This document shows, piece by piece, positions 51,136-61,667 of a stretch of 64,000 nt of DNA. Position 1 is the stretch's first letter, and the number at the start of each line of letters is the position of its first letter. The position numbers and the translations under genes are program-made. Under the pieces are notes generated by a model. The model saw nothing but the letters and a program-made list of their open reading frames with translations, was not told the DNA's origin and did no database searches. Source of the DNA: an uncultured Saprospiraceae bacterium (GTDB lineage Bacteria > Bacteroidota > Bacteroidia > Chitinophagales > Saprospiraceae); NCBI GenBank assembly GCA_937941765.1, contig CALDGQ010000078.1, forward strand, positions 1 to 64,000, written 5' to 3'.

Positions 51136-54000
51136 ATGAGAAATCTGGTTTTAATAATAATTATTCTAATTATCCCAATCAGTTCTTTTTCTACCAATTT
51201 AAAGTCTGATAATTTGGTGCAAAAAGTTAAAGCATTGTGTGAAGATGAAAAGTTGGACAAGGCTTATTGGTTCTTACAAAAAGCTAAAGCATTAATTGGA
51301 AAGGATACAATCGAGTTTGATTTGTTTCAACTCTCATGTGCATATGGGTATTATTATTTTGCTAAAGAAGAAGATGATAATGCTTTTAATAGTTTTCAAA
51401 AAGCCGAATCATTTGTGTCTCTCAATTCAATCACAAGTGTAGAAAAAGCATATTTATGGTATGGATATGGGGGGCTTTATGAAGCAAAAGGAGAATATGA
51501 AATTGCATCAGAATATTATATTAAATCAAGTGATGAATTAAAAGCAATCTACAATAAAGCTCAAGAGTTAGAAGTGCTTTATTTAAAAAGCAAATTTATG
51601 ACTTCAAGATGTTATATATATGCTGGGCAGATCGTAAAAGCTAAAGAAGGTTATCTCGCTTTGTTGCCGCTTTTTGAAGGTAGAAAACTATTTGCTCTTG
51701 AGTATAGAGCGCGCGCCAATCTTGCTTATTGTTATGATGTATTGGGTGAATTCGACAAAGCAATCTATCATTTAGAGAAATGTGAAAACATTAATGAGGA
51801 ATTAAATACCAGATTGACAAATGCAACCAATAATCTTGGTATTATTTATTATTTAAGTAAAAATGATAGAATGAAAGCAAAGTATTACTTTAATAAAGTA
51901 ATTAAAGTAATTGAAAATGACAATAACGCTAATAAAGAGGCGTATTCGTATGCGCTGGAAAATTTATGCAGTATTTACGTTGAGGAAAAAGATTTTGAAC
52001 AAGCTTATAGATATGTTAATGTCGCATTAAAAAATGCTATTGAATTATATGGTTCCACTCACATTTTGACATGTAAAATCCTTTCAGAAAAGGGACGAGT
52101 TTTAATACAAATGGGAAAAGTGGAAGAGGCTAAGCTTTTATTTGCTAAAGTCTATCAAGGCTTATCAATAGATATTTATAATAAGAGTACCTATGAAAAT
52201 ATATCATACTTACTAGAATTATACAACACATTTCTATTACAAACTGTAGCATATCTAGAATTATATGAAAATTCCAATGACATTGATGCGCTAAAAATGA
52301 GTGATTTTTTATCTGATGTAAATATCACTATGATACAAAACGCTCGTTCATCTCTTGCAGATGCAGATTCAAAAACTGCTTTAATGAAATCAGCTCAAAT
52401 GGTTTTTGAGGTAAAAGTCGAGGTTTCAAAATTATTATATGACATAACTAAAGAAGAGCGCTATATTAACAATGCGTTTGAAGTATTTGAAAAAACCAAT
52501 AACATTATACTAACAGAAGCTGTACTTAAGGATGGTGTAGCTAACAAAATGGGGTTGCCACAAGAAATATACGATCAAGAAATTAGTTTAAAATCGAACT
52601 TGGCTGAAACTGAATCTAAATTATTTAATACAATACAAAATTCTCCAAATGATTCGATTGAAATCGATAGTAATGAAAAGTTAGTAGCAGATGCTAAATT
52701 TGCCTACAGATCTTTCATCTCGAATTTAAAAAACACTCATCCGAACTATTATAATTATAACTACAATAATGAAGTTACAAATATAGATCAATTACAACAG
52801 CAACTTTTAACTGATACTCAGTCTATAGTTCATTATTATTTATCTGAAAAAGAGATTTATTGTATTGCTATTAATAAGGACGAAGTTGGTTTCTATAAAA
52901 TCCCCCATAAAGAAAAAATTGTTGAAAAGATTCAATTACTTCGATATGGAATTCTTCAGGCTCACAAACAAAGAGATTCCAGTGCAGGGTTAGAAGACGT
53001 AATTGAAGCAAGTGCAGGCTTATATGATGAGTTAATTAGGCCAATCGAAATTCAACTGAAAAAAAATTTAGCAATCATTCCGATGGGAGAATTGTCTTTT
53101 ATTCCATTTGATGTTTTGTTAAAGAAAAAGCCGAATAGAATGGCTGAATTTTATGACTATAAATATATGTTAAAAGATCACGCAATTAGCTATTCCTATA
53201 GTTCGACTTTATTAAATGATGCTAAGGAAAAAATTAACATTTTAAACGTAAAAAATAATTTCGTCGGCTTTGCTCCAGTATTCGAGTCAAGAAAAATTGC
53301 TTCAAGTAGATCAGAAATGGTCTCGCTTGCTTTTAATGAATCGGAGGTAAAGAATATTAAGGAATTAATTGGGGGAGATATTTATACTGATTTAAAAGCC
53401 TCAAAAGAAAAGTTTGTAGAGGTATGTAAAGACTATAAAATACTTCATTTAGCAACTCATGGTGTTTCAAATTCGAAGGAAGGAGATAATAGTTATTTAG
53501 CTTTTTCGGAAAATTTGACTTCTGAAAATAGTTTGTTATATGCAAGAGATATCTATAACTTGAAGATTAACGCTGACTTAGTAGTCTTGAGTGCTTGTGA
53601 AACAGCAATTGGTGAGTTAAAATTAGCAGAAGGGATAATCAGTTTAGGGAGAGCTTTTACTTATGCAGGTGCACAAAGTAACATAACAACACTTTGGCAA
53701 GTGAATGATGGAGCAGCTTCTTTATTAATGCAAAATTTCTATAAAGAAATAAAACAAGGTGTATCCAAAGATGAAGCACTTAGAAATGCCAAGCTGAATT
53801 ATATAGCGGAAAATTCTAATGTATTTGCACATCCATTTTATTGGTCAGCTTTTATTCCTATAGGAGATATGGCTGCTCTTGAACTAATTGAAACTACTAA
53901 TAATTTAGAATATGGATTATTCGGTGGAGTAGCAATGATGTTGATTGGGATAGGGGGCTTTTTATTATTCCGAAAAAAGAGAAGAGCCAAATTGATTTAA
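51136..54000 (+). CDS. TPR-CHAT protein with signal peptide and C-terminal membrane anchor
   Basis: Residues 1-19 form a signal peptide (MRNLVLIIIILIIPISSFS). TPR-like helical repeats fill about residues 25-330, a helical region follows to ~530, and a CHAT caspase-like peptidase domain spans about 550-925. The catalytic pair is H775 in LHLATHG and C821 in LSACETAIGE, both intact. A last helix (GGVAMMLIGIGGFLLF) with a basic end anchors it in the membrane, so the CHAT domain is likely periplasmic. CHAT proteases are triggered by partners; here no effector substrate or CRISPR gene adjoins it. It may share a transcript with the MATE gene. Confidence 0.9.
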   Translation: MRNLVLIIIILIIPISSFSTNLKSDNLVQKVKALCEDEKLDKAYWFLQKAKALIGKDTIEFDLFQLSCAYGYYYFAKEEDDNAFNSFQKAESFVSLNSITSVEKAYLWYGYGGLYEAKGEYEIASEYYIKSSDELKAIYNKAQELEVLYLKSKFMTSRCYIYAGQIVKAKEGYLALLPLFEGRKLFALEYRARANLAYCYDVLGEFDKAIYHLEKCENINEELNTRLTNATNNLGIIYYLSKNDRMKAKYYFNKVIKVIENDNNANKEAYSYALENLCSIYVEEKDFEQAYRYVNVALKNAIELYGSTHILTCKILSEKGRVLIQMGKVEEAKLLFAKVYQGLSIDIYNKSTYENISYLLELYNTFLLQTVAYLELYENSNDIDALKMSDFLSDVNITMIQNARSSLADADSKTALMKSAQMVFEVKVEVSKLLYDITKEERYINNAFEVFEKTNNIILTEAVLKDGVANKMGLPQEIYDQEISLKSNLAETESKLFNTIQNSPNDSIEIDSNEKLVADAKFAYRSFISNLKNTHPNYYNYNYNNEVTNIDQLQQQLLTDTQSIVHYYLSEKEIYCIAINKDEVGFYKIPHKEKIVEKIQLLRYGILQAHKQRDSSAGLEDVIEASAGLYDELIRPIEIQLKKNLAIIPMGELSFIPFDVLLKKKPNRMAEFYDYKYMLKDHAISYSYSSTLLNDAKEKINILNVKNNFVGFAPVFESRKIASSRSEMVSLAFNESEVKNIKELIGGDIYTDLKASKEKFVEVCKDYKILHLATHGVSNSKEGDNSYLAFSENLTSENSLLYARDIYNLKINADLVVLSACETAIGELKLAEGIISLGRAFTYAGAQSNITTLWQVNDGAASLLMQNFYKEIKQGVSKDEALRNAKLNYIAENSNVFAHPFYWSAFIPIGDMAALELIETTNNLEYGLFGGVAMMLIGIGGFLLFRKKRRAKLI

Positions 54001-54019
54001 AAAAGCTTTTATAAAACAA

Positions 54020-54051
54020 AAAGCGGAATGAAGACAACTCCATTCCGCTTT
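54020..54051. terminator. Bidirectional terminator
   Basis: AAAGCGGAATG (54020-54030) and CATTCCGCTTT (54041-54051) are a perfect stem with a 10-base loop, flanked by A- and T-rich DNA. It sits between the convergent TPR-CHAT and metalloprotease genes. Confidence 0.88.
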
Positions 54052-54072
54052 CTATTATTTATGATAGACCGT

Positions 54073-57000
54073 TTACTTATAAACCGTAATCTTATCACTA
54101 AAAGTACCACCATCCGCAGTAACTCTAACCACATAAATACCAGCAGGTAATTCTTTTCCAGCAATCTTAATCACTTCTTGACCTTGAGCAAAAGTATTTG
54201 ACAAAATCACTTGCCCTTGAATGTTGATTACTTCTACATTCAATTTTCCATCAATCACCTGATCAAACAAAATACTAAAGTCATTGGTAGTAGGATTCGG
54301 GAATAAAGTAATGTTGTTGTTATTTTCTAAGTCAGTGGTGTTGACCGAAGCATTTGGATCAATTTCAATATCGAAAGTAAGGATACCTATCCAGCCACCT
54401 TCTTGATCAGATACATTGAAAGTGAAATTATCTTCTGTTACATTCGATCCATCTTGTGTGTATTGCAAACGGAAATCATTGATTGCACCTTGTGTCAACT
54501 GTGTACCTGGTACCACCGGATCATTATCATACATCAAGGTTCCATAAAGTGGCACATCAACGATTGTATATAACAAGTCATTTGCAGTATTGTTATCATC
54601 ATCTACAAAAAGCAAGTTTTTAGCAATAGAGGAAGTTGCGTTAAGTGGTGTTACCAATGGATCATTGGTAACCAAAAACGGAGGACTTAGTGCAACATTT
54701 GAACAAAAGTCCAATGACCAATCCGACAATGTACCACCATTTCCGTCAGGATCGACGACATCTAATTTCAATGTCCAAGTACCCATTGTAGATTCTCCGT
54801 TGAATGCAGATAATGGATTTTGCGGTTTATGTACTTGTTGTGTAATAGGAGGACAAGGAATATCTAAAGGAGCTTCATCATCCAAACCAAAATTCCAAGT
54901 AGTCGTATTTCCACATAAATCTGAGAATAATAAAACCTCTGTTCCTGCAGGGCTTGTCAATGATACATCCAAGTGTTTAACCAAATCGTGATTCCCTATA
55001 AAAGTAGCAACGTTCAAATCATTAATGATTCCATCTGTCAAAACTGTAATTGTAGATTCGATAACAGGAGTGCCTTGAAAAGGAATATTGATCGGTACAT
55101 TATCACTAGGTGTGTTATTACAGCTTAATGATTCAGTATGGAAGGCTCCGATAGCAGTCCATTCTCCTTCTCCACAAATATTGCTTGGACGAACTCTCCA
55201 GTAATGTATAGTGTTGATTTCTAACAATACTGATACATCATGAAATGAATTAGTAAATCCATATTTTTCATCAACAATATCATTTGGCCCAAAAGCTGGG
55301 CTAGTTGCAATTTGAATGTCATAAAACTGTGCATCTGGTACATCTACCCATTCGAAAGTAGGTGTTCCAGCAATTCCAGAAGCACCTGCAGCAGGTGTTG
55401 TCAATGCCAAACTACTAAAGTCATTAGAGATGGTTTCAATGGTTACAGTTCTATAAGCAGTATCGGCATCAGTGGCAGTTAACATAAATTCAAGATCAAA
55501 GCTACCTGCGCTTACAACATTGGTAAGATCAAGGTTCAGTTCAATATCTGTTCCTGGCGCAGAACCATTGTTAGTAAATGTAGTTATGGCATCCGCCGGC
55601 AATCCACTTACAATAGCAACTGTAACTGGATTGTTATATCCGTTTAGCCCAAAAGTGTTGAAGGTAAAATCAGTAGAAGTTGGTAGGCAAAGCTGTTGGT
55701 AGCTAGGACCAACACTTGCTGCGAATGTTGTATCTGTTGGAGGTGTAATATCAAAATTCTGATTAGAGATATCAAAAAAGATATTGCCTACTGCTTCAAT
55801 TCTTACACGAGCCGTTGATGTGGTGACATTTGGTAAAGTAATGAAATGAGCTCCATCATTTGGCGTATTTTCTGCAAGTGTAAAAGGATACGTAAATCCA
55901 CCATCTGTAGATAAAAGAATGTTGACAAATTCACAGTTCACAGGCGCAATATCAGTGTTAGCAACTGTCCAAAAAGCTTCTACATATTGACCCGCTTCAA
56001 AACTTGTTGAGTCAAGATTTGGTGTGGTTATTACAAAAGGTCCAGCATTATCTGCAACATGAAATGCTACTTCTTGCCAAGTTGCTCCACCACCGTCTAC
56101 ACGATTATCTCTTGCGGTTAGTCTGAAGTTTAAATCACGTCCGTATGTTGGAAGGACTTCTGTGTTGTCGTAATTATTATTGATAATTTTCCCTAATCTA
56201 GGAAAAACACGCATCGGGTTCACATTTGGAGCATAAGATCTAAAAATTGGAGAGTTGTTAGTCGGAGCACCTAATTCACTAAGCGGTCCAAGATTAAACT
56301 GCTCCCAACAATAGGTAATCACATCCCCATCAATATCTGTTGCGCTTCCTGTCAATTCAAATGGAGTGCTTTTAGGAATATAAAATCCATCTGTGTATAA
56401 CCAGTCTGTAATTTCAGGATAATTATTAGTGTTAACAATATCTTCTCCACATTCATTACCTCCAGCCTCATGAGAAAAAGTATATACTTGATCCAATGAC
56501 GCAACATGATAATAATCGCCGTTTCCTACAGGAGATATATTTTGGTCACCACATGATCCAGAGTAAGACATAATAGTTGTTCCACTACCAGGCTCATAAG
56601 CGTTGCTTGATGCCAATTGGTCCAAGATTCCTGGACAATTACTCCAAGTATGTGCTGCAGAGAATTGGTGTGCAATTTCATGCGCCATTACATTGGATAC
56701 TATGAATGGTGTGTTCATAGTATAAAAACAAGTAACACCCGCACCTTTTCCATTGGAGCAAACCGTTCCACCTGCAACACCTCCAACATCTGAGCAGGCA
56801 TTCGTAAATACGTGACCAATATCATAATTAGTAAAACCAAGTGCTTCATTCAACGCATTTACATTTTGTTGTAACAATCCTCCTCCGAGGGTTACATTAC
56901 TGTAAGGGTCCGTTGTTGGATCTGTATGAACAAGTACATCGTTATTTTCAACCAATGTGAATTTGATGGCATGTTCTGTTTCAAAATAAGAATTCAAGAT

Positions 57001-57723
57001 GTCCGTTGCTTCTACAATTTCTTCCATAGCTGATGCAACGGTTCCCCCTTGATTAGCAGTCCATTCTGCAACACATGCAACAGCAGCTCTGTATTCTCTT
57101 CGCTCTACGATTCCACTTGCACCACGCATGCGGACAGGAGGTTTGTCTGCCAAGTCCATAGTCATAGTCGCAGTCGCTGATTCCGGAAACATATTACTAT
57201 GTGCTCCACAAGAGAATGTAACATCGTTGGGATCATCTTTGGCATAATAAGATATATGATGATTGATATTATTCACTGCATATGGGTAGATAAAAGCAAC
57301 ACCAGCACGAGTTCTGATGATAGCATATAAACCTTTACTATTAACACCAAAACGCATATTTTTTGTACCATCAATACTTCTTGCCATATAGCTTTTTGCT
57401 GTTGGAAATTTAGCAGCTAGGACTGGTGGCATTACAGGGTCATAGACAACATCAAAAATTTCGTTGGTCCCATCCGGCAATGGCATTTCCAATTGAATCG
57501 GATTTTCAACATCCAAACAATTAGAATGCGGTGCATTGATAAGATAATTTTCGACAGCTGCTTTTTCAAGATGCAGTGTACGATATTTGGTTGGTGTAAT
57601 TTGTCTTTGAGAATTCGGAGCAAGATTAATGGATTGTTCATCTATATCTTGCCAAAAATTAGATTGAGAATAACCTAATTGAATCGACAATAAAAAAATT
57701 AAAAGGGGTAATACTCTGAGCAT
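54073..57723 (-). CDS. T9SS-secreted M12B-type metalloprotease
   Basis: From the ATG at 57723 the order is: signal peptide (MLRVLPLLIFLLSIQLGYSQ), a propeptide-like region, and a metzincin protease domain with HEIAHQFSAAHTW (zinc ligands from H348) and the Met-turn TIMSYSGSCG. Next come a fibronectin-type region around residues 800-900, a P/Homo B-like domain (NIPFQGTPVIESTITV, then FSDLCGNTTTWNFGLDDEAP), a cadherin-like repeat (LYTIVDVPLYGTLMYD), and a T9SS sorting domain (LFPNPTTNDFSILF ... GTFSDKITVYK). It would be a surface or secreted protease. The 1216-residue multidomain plan is usual for Bacteroidota reprolysin-like proteins. Upstream in-frame starts are less likely. Confidence 0.9.
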   Translation of the reverse strand: MLRVLPLLIFLLSIQLGYSQSNFWQDIDEQSINLAPNSQRQITPTKYRTLHLEKAAVENYLINAPHSNCLDVENPIQLEMPLPDGTNEIFDVVYDPVMPPVLAAKFPTAKSYMARSIDGTKNMRFGVNSKGLYAIIRTRAGVAFIYPYAVNNINHHISYYAKDDPNDVTFSCGAHSNMFPESATATMTMDLADKPPVRMRGASGIVERREYRAAVACVAEWTANQGGTVASAMEEIVEATDILNSYFETEHAIKFTLVENNDVLVHTDPTTDPYSNVTLGGGLLQQNVNALNEALGFTNYDIGHVFTNACSDVGGVAGGTVCSNGKGAGVTCFYTMNTPFIVSNVMAHEIAHQFSAAHTWSNCPGILDQLASSNAYEPGSGTTIMSYSGSCGDQNISPVGNGDYYHVASLDQVYTFSHEAGGNECGEDIVNTNNYPEITDWLYTDGFYIPKSTPFELTGSATDIDGDVITYCWEQFNLGPLSELGAPTNNSPIFRSYAPNVNPMRVFPRLGKIINNNYDNTEVLPTYGRDLNFRLTARDNRVDGGGATWQEVAFHVADNAGPFVITTPNLDSTSFEAGQYVEAFWTVANTDIAPVNCEFVNILLSTDGGFTYPFTLAENTPNDGAHFITLPNVTTSTARVRIEAVGNIFFDISNQNFDITPPTDTTFAASVGPSYQQLCLPTSTDFTFNTFGLNGYNNPVTVAIVSGLPADAITTFTNNGSAPGTDIELNLDLTNVVSAGSFDLEFMLTATDADTAYRTVTIETISNDFSSLALTTPAAGASGIAGTPTFEWVDVPDAQFYDIQIATSPAFGPNDIVDEKYGFTNSFHDVSVLLEINTIHYWRVRPSNICGEGEWTAIGAFHTESLSCNNTPSDNVPINIPFQGTPVIESTITVLTDGIINDLNVATFIGNHDLVKHLDVSLTSPAGTEVLLFSDLCGNTTTWNFGLDDEAPLDIPCPPITQQVHKPQNPLSAFNGESTMGTWTLKLDVVDPDGNGGTLSDWSLDFCSNVALSPPFLVTNDPLVTPLNATSSIAKNLLFVDDDNNTANDLLYTIVDVPLYGTLMYDNDPVVPGTQLTQGAINDFRLQYTQDGSNVTEDNFTFNVSDQEGGWIGILTFDIEIDPNASVNTTDLENNNNITLFPNPTTNDFSILFDQVIDGKLNVEVINIQGQVILSNTFAQGQEVIKIAGKELPAGIYVVRVTADGGTFSDKITVYK

Positions 57724-57936
57724 AATATTAAGTGTTTTGTCCAATTTAATTGTAACGAATATATAGACTAAAGATACATACTTGTGTCCCATCAAAAAAG
57801 GAAGGAACCATTAGTTTGTCGTTAATTTGCACCTTTAAGACGAAAAACTAGAGCGTATTTACATTTCATTTACATTTTGACCAAAGGATTTCAGAAGTAC
57901 GAAAGATTTTTGCCAAGTCAGGTTTCTATTTTCCGA

Positions 57937-60900
57937 TTAAAAAGTTGCTCTAACTTGTGCCCGGCCTACATGTATAATATCTGTGATTCCAGTTTTACGA
58001 CCTTCATAGCTGATACTTAATTGTATGTTTTTGGCGATTTTTTTATCGAAGGTCAAGTTCCATAGGTAATTTCGACCGTTTTGTAGCCCTTCCAGCATAG
58101 CATATTCTACAGGTGTATTTCTTTGTCCTACAAACTGTATATCTACGTAAGATAGTTTGAATCTAAAAGACACGTTTGATTTTTGATTGTAAGTCGTTTC
58201 AATATTGAAGTCATTAATAGTAGCGATTTCTCCCTGATCAATCAATTCGTTGGTACTTTTTTGATATTTATATTTTAAAATGCTCCTGATTTTTTTAGAA
58301 AAGAAATAAGTGACTGCTGGTTCCAGTTTTTGAAAATGAATACTGTAATCTCTATTGTCGAAAAATTCTGAGTCTGCGATTCTTTTTCCAACACTGATTT
58401 TACATTCTGTACTTAATTTTTTGTTCAAATTCCATCTTCCTTTGATGAACTTTTCTTCATTATTAATGCTTTCAAACCCTGTTGTTAAAATTCTGCGATT
58501 TCTACTGTCAAAAGTTCCTACTTGAAAGTCATATTTTGGATCCGCACGATTAAAAAATAAAGTATTTCTAATGACGGAAGAAATCGTGACCAATGAAGTA
58601 TCTGCAACACTCAATTGAAAAGGATTCCAAGGAACAACTTCTTCAGATTCTAAAGTTCTTCTATTGATTTGTAGAGTAGATTGGGTTGAAAATTTACTCA
58701 AAGATTTCTTAATTCCTTTTTCTTTATACCAAACAGATCTAGGATCTAACCGCAAACTTTGATTGAATTGGATGTTGTTGGTGCGAATAAATTCATTGGT
58801 GAAAATAGTAAACCGTGACAAGTTAGCTTGATCTTGAAAAACAGCTATTTCTACTTCATCTAATTGGACTGCACTATCTTCATTACGATCATTCCAAAGG
58901 TAAATACCTTCTCCATCAGGTACGGGTACATATTGGTATTCTATTTTCGGTTCTTGTCCTGAGCCTATTTCATAAACAGTACTTGACCTAACAACTCCTT
59001 TTAATAATTTTAAATGATGTTCTAATCTTCCTAGATAGGTTTCTTCTGGTTTTTGTTCTGTCAATTCATCATTGATAATTTCCAATTGTCTTACTGTAAA
59101 ATTCCATCTGAGTCGTGATGCTTTTTTTGTGTTCCAAGTTCCATATATATTAATATCATCAGAAGAAGTACTTGCTGAAAACGCCTTGACAAGTGGACCA
59201 TAGTCATTTCGGTGGGTGTAATTTGCTCCAAATGAAAAATGCTTTGTCACCGGACTTTCTAGATAGACCTTATATAAATCATAATTGAAACTCGTAAAAT
59301 TTAAAGTATCGGTAGCAATATCATTTCTTGAATTGATTTCTTGTTGTCCCAACACACCGACGGTCCATCCTTTCAGTTTATTAAAAGATTTAGAAATGTC
59401 AATTTTGGGTCTAAAAAAAGACGTGTTTTCAATGTTGGTTTTAGTGGTTAGTAGACTTCCTTGAGCATCCAATCGATATCCATTTTTATTGATTCTTGAC
59501 CGAAAGGTGTGCTTGAATCCTTCATAAATATTTTCTCTCAAAAAAGTACCAAACGAATATTCAAGATTACCGAGTTGACGTTTTGATAATTTTAAACTTA
59601 TACTTCCCAATTGCTCACTTGCTTTTTCAATATCTTTATCAGAGGTGATGCCATTTTGAACGCGAGATAAATTCCAATCACGCGTAAATTCAGTAGGTCG
59701 ATAGGGATTTATTCTACTAAAATTTTCATCTACATATTCATATTTGAATCTTGTTTCTAATTCCCATTTTTGATTCGCTTTTTTACTTGGAATTTTTGCT
59801 CCTTTAATAGGAATAGAATCACGACCAAATGATTTTTTATTGACTAAATTAGTATACAATGCAATACCGCTGTTATTGGTTGAATTTAAATTAGAAAAAC
59901 GATTAGGATCGTCATTGCTAAAAGCCAACTCCGCACCAATGGTTGTTTTCTTATTGAAATCATAGTTCCCGCCAAATGTAAAAAGTTGTTTTTTATTTGG
60001 AGCAATCAATTTTTTGATGGGTTCGAAATTTCCTTGTAACACACCATTCACATCTGGGCCTACCCAAGCATAGACCGGACCGTTGGCCTCTGATGGCGTT
60101 CTGATATAGTTTCCCAGTCCTTGATCTACTTGTAAAAAAGTTGCGGTATATATAGCGCTATCAGGATTGGTAGAATAAATCAAAATAGGGTAGGTGAGTC
60201 CAAAAGTAGTAGTATCGACTAATTTATATTTAACTCTAAATTCGCTGAATTCATCCAACGTATCGATACCAGAAATAAAGGCTTCATCAATATCATCTCC
60301 GATATCGGCTAACAATTGTTTCTCCTCAACAGAAAGGTCTTGTGCACCTCCTGAATTTTTACTGTCTTGTTCTGAATACACATTGACATAAAAACTGCTT
60401 TTCTCTTGTTGGAAATTAGCATTGACCGCATACATTGATCGCAAATAATTTTGGTCCGCATATTCAAATTCAACGACAATACGACTGTCTTTAGAAATCA
60501 AACGTCGTGCAGTGAAAGTAATATCCCCACGATTGTAATCAACGATATAATCTTGTTCAATTCCACGAGTCATTTTGACGCCGTCGATGTATACCTTTTC
60601 GGTACCTGCCAATACGATTATAAATTGTTCACCATCCGTTCCAACCAGTTTGTATGGACCTTGATTTCCTTCAATTGTAGTAAGTATATTTCTGGCAAAA
60701 CGACCTCTTGCAATAGCAACACTTGCTTTGGTATCTAACATCCCTTTTCCGATTTCCGCTTTATTTTCAAAAGTAGCACCTTGTAATTTTTTGTAGTAGT
60801 TTAGAAAGTACCCTTTCGGTTTTTTTATTTCATAGTCTCCCGCAATCAGTTTACTATTTTTTCTTTTTAGTTGAATGAAAATTTTGTCAAACTCTTGAAG

Positions 60901-61491
60901 TTGTTGTGTATTTCCTTCTGGTTGTAATGGGATATTATTATCCGTAATTGCTGCCAACACTTCTACATCGTCGCCAAGATTTCCTGCCATTTGCAAATTG
61001 AAACTTGAATTTAAAACTAGATTTTGATTATTTCCAAATGAAATTCCACGAGCAAAACTTCCATTATAATCCAGTCCTTTTAAATCACCTAAACTTCCAG
61101 GTTCTGAATAAGGGTTGTAATCATAACCGATATAAGTACCATCGTCTGCCTTTTTAATTTTTGTGGAATCCAAGTGGCTTCGAGCAGCAGTTAAATCATA
61201 AGGCATTACTCGATATTTTACAACTACAGAGTCACCTTCCATGATTAAGTTGTCAGGATTTAAAAACGTAAGATAATTGTCAGAAATTTGGAATTGATTT
61301 CTTTCTATTGGTTTTTGTGCAGCATCAAAGATCTTGATGGAATTGGGAATAATGGTCAGCGAATCCAAATATATTTGAGTGGTTCCAATTTTCACTTTTG
61401 TGCTCCGCAAGTTGCTCAGTTGATCTATTTGAGCGATCAATTGGGAAGCGTAGAATGAAAAAATGAATATTGTAAATAACTGCTTATGCAT
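57937..61491 (-). CDS. Large outer-membrane beta-barrel protein
   Basis: The signal peptide (MHKQLFTIFIFSFYASQLIAQ) starts at 61491. An N-terminal soluble part (about residues 22-340) has LNSSFNLQMAGNLGDDVEVLAAI and DYIVDYNRGDITFTARRLIS. The remainder (from ~residue 340) alternates long and short polar strands with many aromatic residues, ending in a barrel-like C-terminus (SYEGRKTGITDIIHVG...VRATF, terminal Phe). A beta barrel of 30 or more strands is possible. It is a known but functionally undefined type of Bacteroidota protein. The next gene upstream encodes an Ig-repeat protein that may be its partner. Confidence 0.75.
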   Translation of the reverse strand: MHKQLFTIFIFSFYASQLIAQIDQLSNLRSTKVKIGTTQIYLDSLTIIPNSIKIFDAAQKPIERNQFQISDNYLTFLNPDNLIMEGDSVVVKYRVMPYDLTAARSHLDSTKIKKADDGTYIGYDYNPYSEPGSLGDLKGLDYNGSFARGISFGNNQNLVLNSSFNLQMAGNLGDDVEVLAAITDNNIPLQPEGNTQQLQEFDKIFIQLKRKNSKLIAGDYEIKKPKGYFLNYYKKLQGATFENKAEIGKGMLDTKASVAIARGRFARNILTTIEGNQGPYKLVGTDGEQFIIVLAGTEKVYIDGVKMTRGIEQDYIVDYNRGDITFTARRLISKDSRIVVEFEYADQNYLRSMYAVNANFQQEKSSFYVNVYSEQDSKNSGGAQDLSVEEKQLLADIGDDIDEAFISGIDTLDEFSEFRVKYKLVDTTTFGLTYPILIYSTNPDSAIYTATFLQVDQGLGNYIRTPSEANGPVYAWVGPDVNGVLQGNFEPIKKLIAPNKKQLFTFGGNYDFNKKTTIGAELAFSNDDPNRFSNLNSTNNSGIALYTNLVNKKSFGRDSIPIKGAKIPSKKANQKWELETRFKYEYVDENFSRINPYRPTEFTRDWNLSRVQNGITSDKDIEKASEQLGSISLKLSKRQLGNLEYSFGTFLRENIYEGFKHTFRSRINKNGYRLDAQGSLLTTKTNIENTSFFRPKIDISKSFNKLKGWTVGVLGQQEINSRNDIATDTLNFTSFNYDLYKVYLESPVTKHFSFGANYTHRNDYGPLVKAFSASTSSDDINIYGTWNTKKASRLRWNFTVRQLEIINDELTEQKPEETYLGRLEHHLKLLKGVVRSSTVYEIGSGQEPKIEYQYVPVPDGEGIYLWNDRNEDSAVQLDEVEIAVFQDQANLSRFTIFTNEFIRTNNIQFNQSLRLDPRSVWYKEKGIKKSLSKFSTQSTLQINRRTLESEEVVPWNPFQLSVADTSLVTISSVIRNTLFFNRADPKYDFQVGTFDSRNRRILTTGFESINNEEKFIKGRWNLNKKLSTECKISVGKRIADSEFFDNRDYSIHFQKLEPAVTYFFSKKIRSILKYKYQKSTNELIDQGEIATINDFNIETTYNQKSNVSFRFKLSYVDIQFVGQRNTPVEYAMLEGLQNGRNYLWNLTFDKKIAKNIQLSISYEGRKTGITDIIHVGRAQVRATF

Positions 61492-61616
61492 TTGAATTTT
61501 GGATAACAACAGCAATTATAACGGAAAAATGATGGGTTTGGGTACATTTTGGAACTAAGAAAAGTGGAATCGGTCGTTTCGGCGATTAATGTCACCAGAA
61601 GGGTAACAGAATGGAC

Positions 61617-61650
61617 AAAAAAAGCGGGACTGACATGTGTCAATCCCGCT
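61617..61650 (-). terminator. Terminator of the Ig-repeat gene
   Basis: AGCGGGACTGACA (61623-61635) pairs with TGTCAATCCCGCT (61638-61650) with one mismatch and a 2-base loop. Seven A to the left give a T-run on the minus strand, 18 bp past the stop codon. Confidence 0.85.
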
Positions 61651-61667
61651 TCGTTTCATTTGGACCA

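Noticed and set aside
51136..54000. TPR-CHAT as the protease of a CRISPR-guided (Craspase-like) system
   Set aside because: It has a signal peptide and a membrane anchor, and there is no Cas7-11/gRAMP gene, crRNA array or substrate gene nearby.
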